A DNA stretch of 64,000 nt, taken from assembly GCA_031551965.1 (NCBI GenBank), contig JAVBMW010000025.1:77012-141011 (forward strand), given 5' to 3'. The stretch comes from CALVGQ01 sp031551965. GTDB taxonomy: Bacteria; Bacillota_I; Bacilli_A; Erysipelotrichales; Erysipelotrichaceae. A model generated the notes under the pieces. The model did not search any database, was not told where the DNA came from, and worked only from the letters and a program-made list of their open reading frames with translations. Both the position numbers and the translations under genes were made by a program. Of this stretch, positions 25,800 to 34,514 are shown in pieces (position 1 is the stretch's first letter; each line of letters opens with the position of its first letter).

Positions 25800-26715
25800 A
25801 AATCCAACCTTCAATTCCATTTCTCTTTACGAGTAGACGATCACTAAACTCATGAATTAATGAAACAGTCTCTCCTTTTTTAACAGGAAGAAAATAATTT
25901 GTGCCATGTTCACAACCACAGAGATTTCCTTCTTTGTCAGTCCAAACAAACTTGTTGGCAAGAAGCATCTTTTTTCCGGATGCCAAATGACGATATAAAC
26001 TAAACTCCGATCCTTCATCAATGAGCTCAATGAAACGATCTTTCCATGTGATGTGTAAATCACCACCACTGGCGTATTGATCTTTTTGAATAGTATAATC
26101 AAGTAAACTATCGATAGATTCAAATGAAAATTGTCCGTTTTCAATAATGAAAGCATTTAGCTGTCCACCGGATTTCACAACATTTCCACCATCGATCGCA
26201 ATAATTTTCTTATCTTCATTTACAATCGGATCGTAGCATGCAATTTCATGACAATAATTATTGCATGGCCAATGTCCATGAATAACATATTTATCGAAGC
26301 GATAATCTTCTTCCAAAAAAGAAGGCATAGCTAATACTTTTCGATAATCTTGATTAGCAAAATCAAGTGAAGTAAGACCAGCATGTACAAATACATATCT
26401 CTCGGATTCTATGATATGAGGCAAACTATTGATCCAATTTTTTTCGTCCTCAGTAAAATAATCTTCTTCAAAATCGCAATTACCAAATAGTGGATATACA
26501 TTACCCAACTTAGATAAATCGATGATTTTTTTCAATGTTTCGTGAGAAAAGGGTCCTTTCATGAATAAATCCCCTAATAATATAAGAACATCCTCACTAC
26601 AAAAACTAACTTTTTTAAGTAACTGCTCTAATATAGGGTAGTTACCATGAATATCACTAATGCAAATGATTCTTTTGTCATTTTTAATTGATAATTGTTT
26701 AATTATAAGTTCCAT
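25792..26715 (-). CDS. Calcineurin-like metallophosphatase with C-terminal SH3-like domain
   Basis: The N-terminal ~210 residues carry the metallophosphoesterase motifs SDIHGNY, LLGDLFMKG, FGNCDFEED and VIHGHWP, in PPP/YfcE-like order. The C-terminal ~90 residues resemble an SH3-like beta domain. The ATG at 26715 has AGAGG upstream; the frame extends further but without a ribosome site. It likely hydrolyses a phosphoprotein, nucleotide or signalling phosphoester; substrate unknown. Single gene, convergent with the DfsB operon. Confidence 0.85.
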   Translation of the reverse strand: MELIIKQLSIKNDKRIICISDIHGNYPILEQLLKKVSFCSEDVLILLGDLFMKGPFSHETLKKIIDLSKLGNVYPLFGNCDFEEDYFTEDEKNWINSLPHIIESERYVFVHAGLTSLDFANQDYRKVLAMPSFLEEDYRFDKYVIHGHWPCNNYCHEIACYDPIVNEDKKIIAIDGGNVVKSGGQLNAFIIENGQFSFESIDSLLDYTIQKDQYASGGDLHITWKDRFIELIDEGSEFSLYRHLASGKKMLLANKFVWTDKEGNLCGCEHGTNYFLPVKKGETVSLIHEFSDRLLVKRNGIEGWILK

Positions 26716-26955
26716 ATTTTGACCTCTTTTGCGGTTAATTATAACACATTTATATACTGTTGATAAAAAATAAAAAAGCAAATTCAACTGTTATGCCATA
26801 CTTATTAAACTTTGTGTTCAATTAAAGTTGAATTGTGAGGTTCTTTTAGTTGTTATACGAGTTGAACATAAATTTGGCAAAACTTTAACTTTTTTGACTT
26901 TTAAGTTAGGTGATGCCTTGTTTTCTTAGAATATTAATAGTAGGAGGTAGTGGAT

Positions 26956-27003
26956 TTGAAATGCCGATCACTGTTTGGCATTTTCAAAAATCATAGCAAG
27001 TAA
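26956..27003 (+). CDS. Possible 15-codon leader peptide before the DUF1016 gene
   Basis: AGGAGG (26942-26947) is followed 8 nt later by TTG and a 15-codon frame ending 6 nt before the ATG of the DUF1016 gene. That gene has no good ribosome site of its own. A hairpin AAATGCC/GGCATTT lies within the frame. Translational coupling or attenuation is plausible; a chance frame cannot be excluded. Confidence 0.35.
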   Translation: MKCRSLFGIFKNHSK

Positions 27004-27009
27004 TGAAAT

Positions 27010-28032
27010 ATGACTATTAAAATTCAAGAAACTTTAGTACAAGAAATAAAAGAAATACTTGAACGATCAAGAAGTAAAGTAATCAGAGAAGTAAATAAAG
27101 AATTGCTAATCACGAATTGGAAAATAGGTGAAGTAATTGTTCGGTATGAACAGAACGACAACATACGTGCGGAATATGGAGAAAAAGTTTTAGAACAGTT
27201 ATCGAAAATGCTGATAAAGCAATTAGGAAAAGGTTTTTCGCTGTCAAATTTAAGATATATGAGGAGGTTTTATCAAGAATACTCAATTCGGCAGTCACTG
27301 ACTGCCGAATTGACATGGACACATTATTGCGAACTAATGCGTATCTCAGATGCAAATAAAAGAAAATTTTATGAAAAAGAAACGATTAACTCAAATTGGT
27401 CAGTGAGGGAACTTAAAAGACAAATTAGTACATCACTCTATGAAAGATTGCTTCTGTCAAAAGGAAAAATAAATAAGGAAGAAGTATTAAGGTTATCATC
27501 AGTCGGAATTGAAATGAATGATCCAAGAAATTTTATTAAGGATCCTTATGTCTTTGAGTTTTTGGGAATTCCAGAAAACAAACCAATGTTGGAAAGTGAT
27601 TTAGAAAAAGCGCTATTAGATCAAATTAGTAAGTTTATGTTAGAACTAGGTAGAGGATTTATGTTTGTAGGAACTCAACAAAGAGTAACACTTGGTAATA
27701 ATCATTATTATGCAGATATGGTGTTTTACAATAAGCCATTGCGTTCTTATGTGATTATTGAATTGAAGACTACAAAACTAATGCCAGAAGCAATAGGGCA
27801 ACTAAATATGTATTTGAATTATTATGAAAAGGAAATTAATGATGATATTGATAATAAGCCTATTGGAATTATTTTGTGTACTGACAAAGATGAGCTGACA
27901 GTTGAGTATGCACTTGGTGGTTTATCCAGTAATATATTTGCATCCCAATATACTTATTTTATACCTAACAAGGAACAACTATTACAGGAAGTTGAGAAAG
28001 TATTAAATAGAAACTATGTTTCTGCGGTATGA
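27010..28032 (+). CDS. DUF1016 / YhcG-type PD-(D/E)XK nuclease domain protein
   Basis: A 340-aa protein with the DUF1016 N-terminal domain (LLITNWKIGEVIVRYEQND, GFSLSNLRYMRRFYQEY, LTWTHYCELMRI) and a C-terminal YhcG nuclease-like domain (YYADMVFYNKPLRSYVIIELK, with the D...ExK core, then GQLNMYLNYYEKEIND). Members are putative nucleases, sometimes found beside restriction-modification genes. Here it stands alone. A perfect 15-bp inverted repeat lies inside the gene at 27283-27313. Confidence 0.85.
   Translation: MTIKIQETLVQEIKEILERSRSKVIREVNKELLITNWKIGEVIVRYEQNDNIRAEYGEKVLEQLSKMLIKQLGKGFSLSNLRYMRRFYQEYSIRQSLTAELTWTHYCELMRISDANKRKFYEKETINSNWSVRELKRQISTSLYERLLLSKGKINKEEVLRLSSVGIEMNDPRNFIKDPYVFEFLGIPENKPMLESDLEKALLDQISKFMLELGRGFMFVGTQQRVTLGNNHYYADMVFYNKPLRSYVIIELKTTKLMPEAIGQLNMYLNYYEKEINDDIDNKPIGIILCTDKDELTVEYALGGLSSNIFASQYTYFIPNKEQLLQEVEKVLNRNYVSAV
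27283..27313. repeat. Perfect palindrome inside the DUF1016 gene
   Basis: The 15-base arms TCAATTCGGCAGTCA and TGACTGCCGAATTGA flank one base. The arms encode part of the linker just before LTWTHYCEL. It is GC-richer than its surroundings. Confidence 0.9.
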
Positions 28033-28149
28033 CCCTCCTATATGAGGTCAAAAAGTCTAAGTCATAATCCTACAAATAAGTTGATTAAGCCTTTGTTTGT
28101 TGGTATAATACTAATGCAAAAGGTATTGAAGGAAAGAGTAGTTAAGATG

Positions 28150-28318
28150 GATTTTAAAGAGAGTTGTCATTTGGTGTAAGACAACATTGAAGTCTAATGA
28201 ACATGGTTCCTGAACTGTTTATCCGAAAAGTAGGATAAAACGTGTCTTCGCGTTAAGAAGTAGAGTATAAATATAAGGTGGTACCACGCTTAATGCGTCC
28301 TTTGGGCTACCTTTTTTA
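28150..28318 (+). promoter_or_regulatory. T-box leader (Met specifier) of metG
   Basis: It has an AGAGAG element, a GTTGTC/GACAAC stem with a loop containing GGTG, and a canonical T-box AAGGTGGTACCACG (28275-28288). A competing terminator ends in a T-run (AAGGT of the T-box can pair with ACCTT at 28308-28313). The specifier is most likely ATG 28203-28205 in GAACATGGT. Stem I is compact compared with many T-boxes. It should sense uncharged tRNA-Met. Confidence 0.87.
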
Positions 28319-28338
28319 ATTTTATCAGGAGGACTAAA

Positions 28339-30255
28339 ATGAAAGAAAAATATTATATTACGACCGCTATCGCTTATACATCAGGGAAACCCCATATTGG
28401 GAACACTTATGAAATCGTATTAGCGGATAGCATTGCCCGTTACAAAAGAATGACTGGATACGATGTATACTTCATGACAGGAACAGATGAACATGGACAA
28501 AAGATTGAGGAAAAAGCAGCGGCAGCAGGACTTACTCCTCAAGCATTTGTAGATGGAGTTGCAGGGCAAATCAAAGATCTTTGGGATTTAATGAATTGTT
28601 CATATGATAAGTTTATTCGTACTACGGATCCTTATCATGAACTACAAGTTCAAAAGATTTTTAAAAAACTTTATGAACAAGGAGATATTTATAAATCTGA
28701 ATATGAAGGTTTATATTGTACACCATGTGAATCATTCTTTACCGAAAGTCAGTTGGTTGATGGAAAATGTCCGGATTGTGGCCGGCCAGTAACGAAAGCG
28801 AAAGAAGAAGCTTATTTCTTTAAAATGAGTAAATATGCAGATCGTTTATTAAAACACATTGAAGATAATCCACAATTCATACAACCCGAATCTCGTAAAA
28901 ATGAAATGGTCAATAATTTCATTAAACCGGGACTTCAGGACTTATGTGTATCACGTACTTCATTTAAATGGGGTATTCCTGTCGATTTTGACGACAAACA
29001 TGTAGTTTATGTTTGGATCGATGCTTTAAGCAATTACATTACGGGAATTGGATTTGATGCGGATGGAAATCATAGTGATTTATATAAAAAATTATGGCCT
29101 GCGAATGTTCATTTGATTGGTAAAGATATCTTGCGTTTCCATACAATTTATTGGCCTATCATGCTTATGGCATTGAATATTGAATTGCCTAAGCAAGTAT
29201 TTGGACATCCTTGGCTACTTGTAGGTGATGGGAAGATGAGTAAGTCAAAAGGTAATACGATTTATGCTGATGATATCGCACATTTATTTGGTGTAGATGC
29301 CGTTCGTTATATCATGTTACATGAAATGCCTTTTGCACAAGATGGAACGGTAACCTATGAATTAATGATTGAACGTATCAATTCAGATTTAGCTAATATT
29401 CTTGGAAACTTAGTGAATCGTACTATCTCAATGAGTAATAAATATTTTAATGGTTTAGTACGAAATCCAAAAGTGGAAGAAGAAATCGATCATGAGTTGA
29501 TTGATTTAGCACTTGCAACACCTGATAAAGTACTTAAGAAAATGGATGAGCTACGAGTTGCGGATGCGATAGATGAAATCTTTACACTACTACGCAGAAG
29601 CAATAAGTACATTGATGAAACTCTTCCTTGGGCATTGGCAAAAGATGAAACAAAACAAGATCGTTTAGCTACAGTCCTATATAATCTTCTTGAGAGTATT
29701 CGTTATGCAGCAGTGCTATTAAAACCTTATCTGCCAGATACAAGTGATAAGATATTAGAACAATTGAATACACAAAAGAAAGATTACGATACATTAACGT
29801 CATTTGGACAATTAGAAGAAGGCATTAGTGTTACAAACACACCAACGATTTTATTTGCACGCTTAGATGAAAAAGAAACATTAGAAAAAATTGAAGCAAG
29901 CAAACCAAAACCAGAAATAAAGGTGGAAACTAAAGAAGAGATCACATTTGATGATTTCATGAAAATTGAAATGAGAGTAGGTGAAGTTGTTTCTTGCGAG
30001 AAACATCCTAAAGCTGATAAATTATTAGTGTCTCAAATCAACATCGGACATGAAACTAGACAAATCGTTTCAGGGATCGCAACCTATTATAAACCAGAAG
30101 AAATGGTTGGTAAGAAAGTAATAGTTGTCACAAACTTAAAACCAGCAATGCTTCGAGGAGTAGAGAGCCAAGGAATGATTCTTGCGGGAGCGACAGAAGA
30201 TCAATTGGAAGTATTATCAATCGATAACTTGCCAGTAGGTACAATCGTAAGATGA
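28339..30255 (+). CDS. metG: Methionyl-tRNA synthetase
   Basis: A 638-aa class I synthetase: YYITTAIAYTSGKPHIGN (HIGH-type motif), a Cys-X2-Cys zinc knuckle pair (CTPCESFF and CPDCGRP), DGKMSKSKGN (KMSKS loop), an anticodon-binding domain, and a C-terminal tRNA-binding (Trbp111-like) domain from about residue 535 (DFMKIEMRVGEV). It charges tRNA-Met for initiation and elongation. GGAGG precedes the start, and expression is controlled by the upstream T-box. Confidence 0.97.
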   Translation: MKEKYYITTAIAYTSGKPHIGNTYEIVLADSIARYKRMTGYDVYFMTGTDEHGQKIEEKAAAAGLTPQAFVDGVAGQIKDLWDLMNCSYDKFIRTTDPYHELQVQKIFKKLYEQGDIYKSEYEGLYCTPCESFFTESQLVDGKCPDCGRPVTKAKEEAYFFKMSKYADRLLKHIEDNPQFIQPESRKNEMVNNFIKPGLQDLCVSRTSFKWGIPVDFDDKHVVYVWIDALSNYITGIGFDADGNHSDLYKKLWPANVHLIGKDILRFHTIYWPIMLMALNIELPKQVFGHPWLLVGDGKMSKSKGNTIYADDIAHLFGVDAVRYIMLHEMPFAQDGTVTYELMIERINSDLANILGNLVNRTISMSNKYFNGLVRNPKVEEEIDHELIDLALATPDKVLKKMDELRVADAIDEIFTLLRRSNKYIDETLPWALAKDETKQDRLATVLYNLLESIRYAAVLLKPYLPDTSDKILEQLNTQKKDYDTLTSFGQLEEGISVTNTPTILFARLDEKETLEKIEASKPKPEIKVETKEEITFDDFMKIEMRVGEVVSCEKHPKADKLLVSQINIGHETRQIVSGIATYYKPEEMVGKKVIVVTNLKPAMLRGVESQGMILAGATEDQLEVLSIDNLPVGTIVR

Positions 30256-30338
30256 TCAACTAAGCAGAGCTTAAATTAGGTTTGCTTTTTTTGAATTGGT
30301 TATATACTAATTAAAAAATATAACTTTTTCTTAATTTA

Positions 30339-30367
30339 TTGACGTGAATAATATTTCTGCATATAAT
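30339..30367 (+). promoter_or_regulatory. Promoter of the repeat-rich secreted protein
   Basis: TTGACG (30339-30344), a 17-bp spacer and TATAAT (30362-30367). The transcript would have a ~270-nt leader. Confidence 0.75.
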
Positions 30368-30479
30368 GAAAGTATAAGGAACATAAGCATATTACTCAAA
30401 ACACATAAATTTTTACAACAAATAAAAAAGTTATATTTAGCCTTATAAAATCATATATTAAAGGGGTGGTGGAAATGTT

Positions 30480-30640
30480 CTAATAAAATGATATTTAATG
30501 AGGAACCTCGACCTCAATAAAAACGGAGGCCGTTTAACCACATTGCACGTGGCAATGAGGCTGAAAAAGAGGAACCCCAACCTCAAAATAAAAGAGGCAA
30601 TCATTCTTCATTCTAAAATATTGAAAGAGAAGAGGTGCCT
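30480..30640 (+). other. Structured leader before the repeat-protein gene
   Basis: This is most of the 387-base gap between metG and the next gene. It contains hairpins AAACGG-AGG-CCGTTT and CATTGC-ACGTG-GCAATG. It also has two near-identical direct repeats, GAGGAACCTCGACCTCAA and GAGGAACCCCAACCTCAA, that can pair internally (GAGG/CCTC). It does not match any riboswitch class I can recognise. The rest of the gap (30256-30338) is AT-rich and shows nothing I can assign. Confidence 0.45.
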
Positions 30641-30642
30641 AT

Positions 30643-32532
30643 ATGAAGAAACGGTTTTTTTCACTCATGCTCGGGCTGATATTGATTTTTTCGCTCGTGC
30701 CTGCAATAAACTTATCGGCTGAAGGATATATTGAAAATTGGCTGAATGAATCTCATAAAGATAAATTCGCAAATAACGATTTTGATGGTCTAGACAGCTT
30801 TACTATTAATAACCCAATGAACATAGAAAACTTTGACTTAAATGATCCATATGCTGATTTTTCTTTCTGGCATTTTGTGGATACAAGCGGGAAGAGTAAA
30901 ACAGCTTCTGTAACATTTTTAAATGATAATCAAGAGGAGATTACTTTTGACAATCTAGTTGCTTCATCGCAAGCAGGTGGAGGACAGCATTATGCAGTGA
31001 TCACACCATCTGGATGGAAGCTATTAGATGGAGTAAGTTTCTCTGAAGCGAGTGGAAACTTCAATCTTAGCCACTCAGGCAGACATGAAAGAATTGCGGG
31101 TAAAGTTTCGGTAATTGCAGATGTCGATAAATTCTATAACGAAGTAACGATCGACCGTTATCATGAAAGAGATGTAGTTGAATTCTATAAAAGAAGTGTT
31201 GATGAATACTACAAACGTACAGTAGATGAATTTTATCAACGTGATGTAGATGAATACTATTTACGTGATGTTCAAGAATTTTATCAAAGAAGTGTTGATG
31301 CGTATTATGAACGACCAGCACAAAGATTTTTTGTTCCGGTTTTCGCTAAGAAAATATCAGCAGCCTACGGAACACTAGTAACTCGTTTAACTTATGATGC
31401 TAAAGCAAAACCGACAAATGGTGGAGCTTTCAACAATGGTCATACTTATGTTGCGATCAATGTTGCTGAAGCAAGTAAAGAAGGCGGAATTTGGTATACA
31501 ATCGCTGATTCCAGCAAAAACAATGGAAAGAAAACTCCTGATGAGTTCAATCGTCCAATTGACTACCAATACAATGTTCAAATCAAGGATGGTAAAATGG
31601 TTATTACATTGGATGACCGTTTGATTGCGACTAGTGTTGGAGCTTATGTAGTAAATAATGTTAAGGATTTCCCTGGAAATGCACCTAAACATTTTGCGAA
31701 TAAAGTAACAGTTGATTTACCTAAAAACTATAAAGATACAGTTTATGCTTATGTTCACTTTGAAGGTGCAATGTGGTATACAACTGGAAATTATGAGTTT
31801 TTAGAATGGCGTTATCGCAATACAGAATTTGGTGAGTATAAACTAATTGAAACAGTATTTGGGAATTATGAGTTAGTTGATACCCAATATGGAGAATATG
31901 AACTAGCGGATACTAAGTATGGTAATTATGAGCTAGTAAACACTCAATATGGTCAATATGAACTTGTAAATACAATTTATGGTCAATATGAACTTGTAGA
32001 TACTCAATATGGAGAATATGAACTAGTTGATACAAAAATTAATAAAACAAAAGTACCAGTTGCATATACAGGAGGTTTAGTTTTAACGGTTGATGGTGTA
32101 GTGAAACCATTAAATGAAGTTTTCTTCTTAGATCCAGGAACATATACATTTATGTTAACAGGAAATGGAGAATTTGAACCGATTACTAAAGTAGTAACAA
32201 TTATAGCAGCTGATAATGGTGTTGTTGATTTTGGAACAATTATTATTCAACTACCAGATCAAACTGTAGCAGAAAATGATCATTATGCAGATCGTGCAGC
32301 TGATAAAGACTACGCAGATCGTGAAACTGTGAAACATTTTGATGACTATGATGCAACTAAACATTATGCAAATCGTGAGGCAAAACTTCATTACAATGAT
32401 CGTGATGCAATTAAGAATTATGCAGATAAAGCACCAGTGAATCATTATGCAGATAATTATAACTTGCTTCCAGATGTTTATCTTGGAAATGAAACTGATC
32501 CTTACAATGAACATGCAATAAGAATCAACTAA
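30643..32532 (+). CDS. Secreted repeat protein with three short-period repeat blocks
   Basis: A 629-aa protein with signal peptide (MKKRFFSLMLGLILIFSLVP, cleavage near ALSA-type site at about 25). It has three different repeat blocks: residues 173-230, about seven 8-residue units like YYKRTVDE; 393-465, about seven 10-residue units like DTQYGEYELV; and 547-605, about six 9-residue units like HYADREAVK. Between them are beta-rich segments. There is no LPXTG or other anchor. It is probably exported and extended or fibrous; no function can be assigned. AGAGGTG precedes the start. Confidence 0.8.
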   Translation: MKKRFFSLMLGLILIFSLVPAINLSAEGYIENWLNESHKDKFANNDFDGLDSFTINNPMNIENFDLNDPYADFSFWHFVDTSGKSKTASVTFLNDNQEEITFDNLVASSQAGGGQHYAVITPSGWKLLDGVSFSEASGNFNLSHSGRHERIAGKVSVIADVDKFYNEVTIDRYHERDVVEFYKRSVDEYYKRTVDEFYQRDVDEYYLRDVQEFYQRSVDAYYERPAQRFFVPVFAKKISAAYGTLVTRLTYDAKAKPTNGGAFNNGHTYVAINVAEASKEGGIWYTIADSSKNNGKKTPDEFNRPIDYQYNVQIKDGKMVITLDDRLIATSVGAYVVNNVKDFPGNAPKHFANKVTVDLPKNYKDTVYAYVHFEGAMWYTTGNYEFLEWRYRNTEFGEYKLIETVFGNYELVDTQYGEYELADTKYGNYELVNTQYGQYELVNTIYGQYELVDTQYGEYELVDTKINKTKVPVAYTGGLVLTVDGVVKPLNEVFFLDPGTYTFMLTGNGEFEPITKVVTIIAADNGVVDFGTIIIQLPDQTVAENDHYADRAADKDYADRETVKHFDDYDATKHYANREAKLHYNDRDAIKNYADKAPVNHYADNYNLLPDVYLGNETDPYNEHAIRIN

Positions 32533-32557
32533 GTTAATTAACGCAATAAAAAAAGAG

Positions 32558-32582
32558 CCGCTAGAAAATCTGGCGGTTTTTT
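32558..32582 (+). terminator. Terminator of the repeat-protein gene
   Basis: The stem CCGCTAGA/TCTGGCGG (one T-G pair) with a 3-nt loop is followed by six T. Confidence 0.8.
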
Positions 32583-32586
32583 AATA

Positions 32587-32668
32587 AAAAAATGACTACT
32601 CTAAGGCATTGATTTAGAGTAGTCTGAATACACGAAAGTCCTGTGGCAACGGGGAGTAACCACAGGAC
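32587..32668 (-). terminator. Two tandem hairpins terminating the flavoprotein gene
   Basis: On the minus strand the first stem is GTCCTGTGG/CCACAGGAC (32638-32646 and 32660-32668). The second is an 11-bp stem GACTACTCTAA/TTAGAGTAGTC (32594-32604 and 32614-32624), followed by a T-run. Confidence 0.8.
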
Positions 32669-32678
32669 AAGGAATAAA

Positions 32679-34430
32679 CTATTTTGCGTAGTTTGCAGCA
32701 TTTTGACCTGCAATACGGCCAAATACTACGATATCACATACAGCGTTACCACCTAAGCGGTTACCACCATGAACACCACCAGTAACTTCACCAGCAGCAT
32801 ATAATCCTGGGATCACATTTCCTGTAGTATCAACAACTTCAGTGTTTGTGTTGATTTTTAAACCACCCATTGTATGGTGAACACCTGGAGCAATTTTAAC
32901 TGCATAATAAGGAGCTGTTTTCATGTCGTATTTAACTGTTGCTAAGTCATCACGGCCAAATTCAGCATCTTCTTTTGCCTCTACTGCTGCGATCCAACTA
33001 TCCATAGTTGCAGTAATAGTTTCAACATCTGCACCGATTAATTCAGCTAATGCTGCATAGTCAGCACATTCGATCATGTAACCATTTTTTACATATCCTT
33101 GAACTACATTTGATCCTTCATAGAATGCAGCATCAACGATCAACCAAGCAACAGATTCAGGTTGTGCGATTACATTCGCAGAAACAACGTCACGAGTTAA
33201 GATTTCATTTGTGAAACGATTTCCTTCAACATTAACTAGAATTGCACCATCTCCACGTAAGCTTTCAGTAATTAAAGCTCCGTTAGATTGTACAACTGTT
33301 GGATGGATTTGAATTTCAGTCATATCAACTGTATCTGCACCAACAGCTGTAGCCATTTTAATACCATCACCAGTAATTGTACTAGCGTTAGTTGTAACAT
33401 AACCAGTAAGTTCAGGTTTTAGTTCTGCAACCATTTCTAAGTTACCACCAAAACCACCACTTGCAACTACAACAGCTTTAGCATTGATTGTGTAATCAAC
33501 ATTTTCACCAGTTGCCTTAATACCAGTTGCAACACCATCAGTCATGATGATTTCTGTAGCTTCAGTGCTAAATAAGATTTCAACACCAGCATCTACAACA
33601 GCTTTTTCAAGAATTGGAACTAAGTAAGTACCAATTGATAAGATTTTTCCATTTTCATCAACTGGGCGGTGAGAACGATTTACGCTTGCTCCACCAGCTT
33701 TACCAACATCAGATAATGAAGCTCCGATTGAATCTAACCAAGCGATTGCATCAGCAGATTCCTCTGCCATTTTAGTAACTAGGTCGATATTGTTTTTGTC
33801 ATATCCACCTTTCATTGTATCATCAATGAATAATTGAACTGAATCATCAGCTAAACCAGAAGCTTCTTGGAACATTGTTTCAGCTGCATTCATACCACCA
33901 GTTGAACGAGTTGTATTTCCTCCAACCATTGTTGATTTTTCAACTAAAATAACTTTTTTACCAGCATTAGCCGCTTCAATTGCAGCACTCATACCAGCAC
34001 CACCTGCACCGATAATAACTACGTCAGCATCAAGTGTTTCAGCTGTTCTTTCTGCTGATCCTGTTTCAACTGGAACTAACTTACTAGCGTCAACACCAGC
34101 TTCTTTCAATGCAGCAGTTACTGCAGCCATAACGGCATTACTTGTAACCGTAGCAGTAGTAACTACATCAATGTTTACAGCTTGTGCCGCAACCATTTTT
34201 GCAGGTAATGTATTGATCGCAACAGAACCGATGCCATCAGTTTCACTATCCCCAACTACAGCTATACTTTGGATCGCATCATCAGTAAGCACTACTGTAG
34301 CGACTACTTCTCCACCAAATCCTTGAGCAGTACCTGTATATGTACCAGCTTTGAATTTAGTTTTGCTTCCGCATGCAGTAAGACTTAATGCTAATAAAGC
34401 AGCGAGTAAAACTTTAAATCCTTTTTTCAT
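32679..34430 (-). CDS. FMN-binding, FAD-dependent reductase lipoprotein (flavocytochrome c-like)
   Basis: A lipoprotein signal ends in SLTAC, so the enzyme sits outside the membrane. Residues ~20-110 are an FMN-binding domain whose TTATVTS matches the covalent flavinylation (Thr-FMN) motif. Residues ~125-583 are a fumarate reductase/flavocytochrome c FAD domain: ADVVIIGAGGAGMSAAIEAA, TRSTGGMNAAE, APGVHHTMGGL, GLYAAGEVTGGVHGGNRLGG. Relatives reduce fumarate, urocanate, methacrylate or similar enoates with electrons from extracellular flavin transfer. The substrate here is not determinable. The start at 34430 has GGGAGG. The adjacent two-component system probably controls it. Confidence 0.88.
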   Translation of the reverse strand: MKKGFKVLLAALLALSLTACGSKTKFKAGTYTGTAQGFGGEVVATVVLTDDAIQSIAVVGDSETDGIGSVAINTLPAKMVAAQAVNIDVVTTATVTSNAVMAAVTAALKEAGVDASKLVPVETGSAERTAETLDADVVIIGAGGAGMSAAIEAANAGKKVILVEKSTMVGGNTTRSTGGMNAAETMFQEASGLADDSVQLFIDDTMKGGYDKNNIDLVTKMAEESADAIAWLDSIGASLSDVGKAGGASVNRSHRPVDENGKILSIGTYLVPILEKAVVDAGVEILFSTEATEIIMTDGVATGIKATGENVDYTINAKAVVVASGGFGGNLEMVAELKPELTGYVTTNASTITGDGIKMATAVGADTVDMTEIQIHPTVVQSNGALITESLRGDGAILVNVEGNRFTNEILTRDVVSANVIAQPESVAWLIVDAAFYEGSNVVQGYVKNGYMIECADYAALAELIGADVETITATMDSWIAAVEAKEDAEFGRDDLATVKYDMKTAPYYAVKIAPGVHHTMGGLKINTNTEVVDTTGNVIPGLYAAGEVTGGVHGGNRLGGNAVCDIVVFGRIAGQNAANYAK

Positions 34431-34514
34431 ACTTTCCTCCCTGTATTTGATAATCAATTCACAAATACAAGATTAATTATAACGAAAAGAAATGAATAAA
34501 CATTGTATAAATTA

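Noticed and set aside
30480..30640. Possible c-di-GMP riboswitch (GGAGGCCGTTTAACC and ATTGCAC pieces look like GEMM)
   Set aside because: The conserved GEMM order and junction sequences are missing; similarity is superficial.
30498..30722. Open frame of 74 codons in the leader of the repeat-protein gene
   Set aside because: It overlaps the real signal peptide in another frame and has no ribosome site; the region looks like structured RNA instead.
31159..32457. CRISPR array or DNA satellite in the repeat-protein gene
   Set aside because: Repeats are in-frame and degenerate at DNA level, with 24-30-bp units and no spacers; they are protein repeats.
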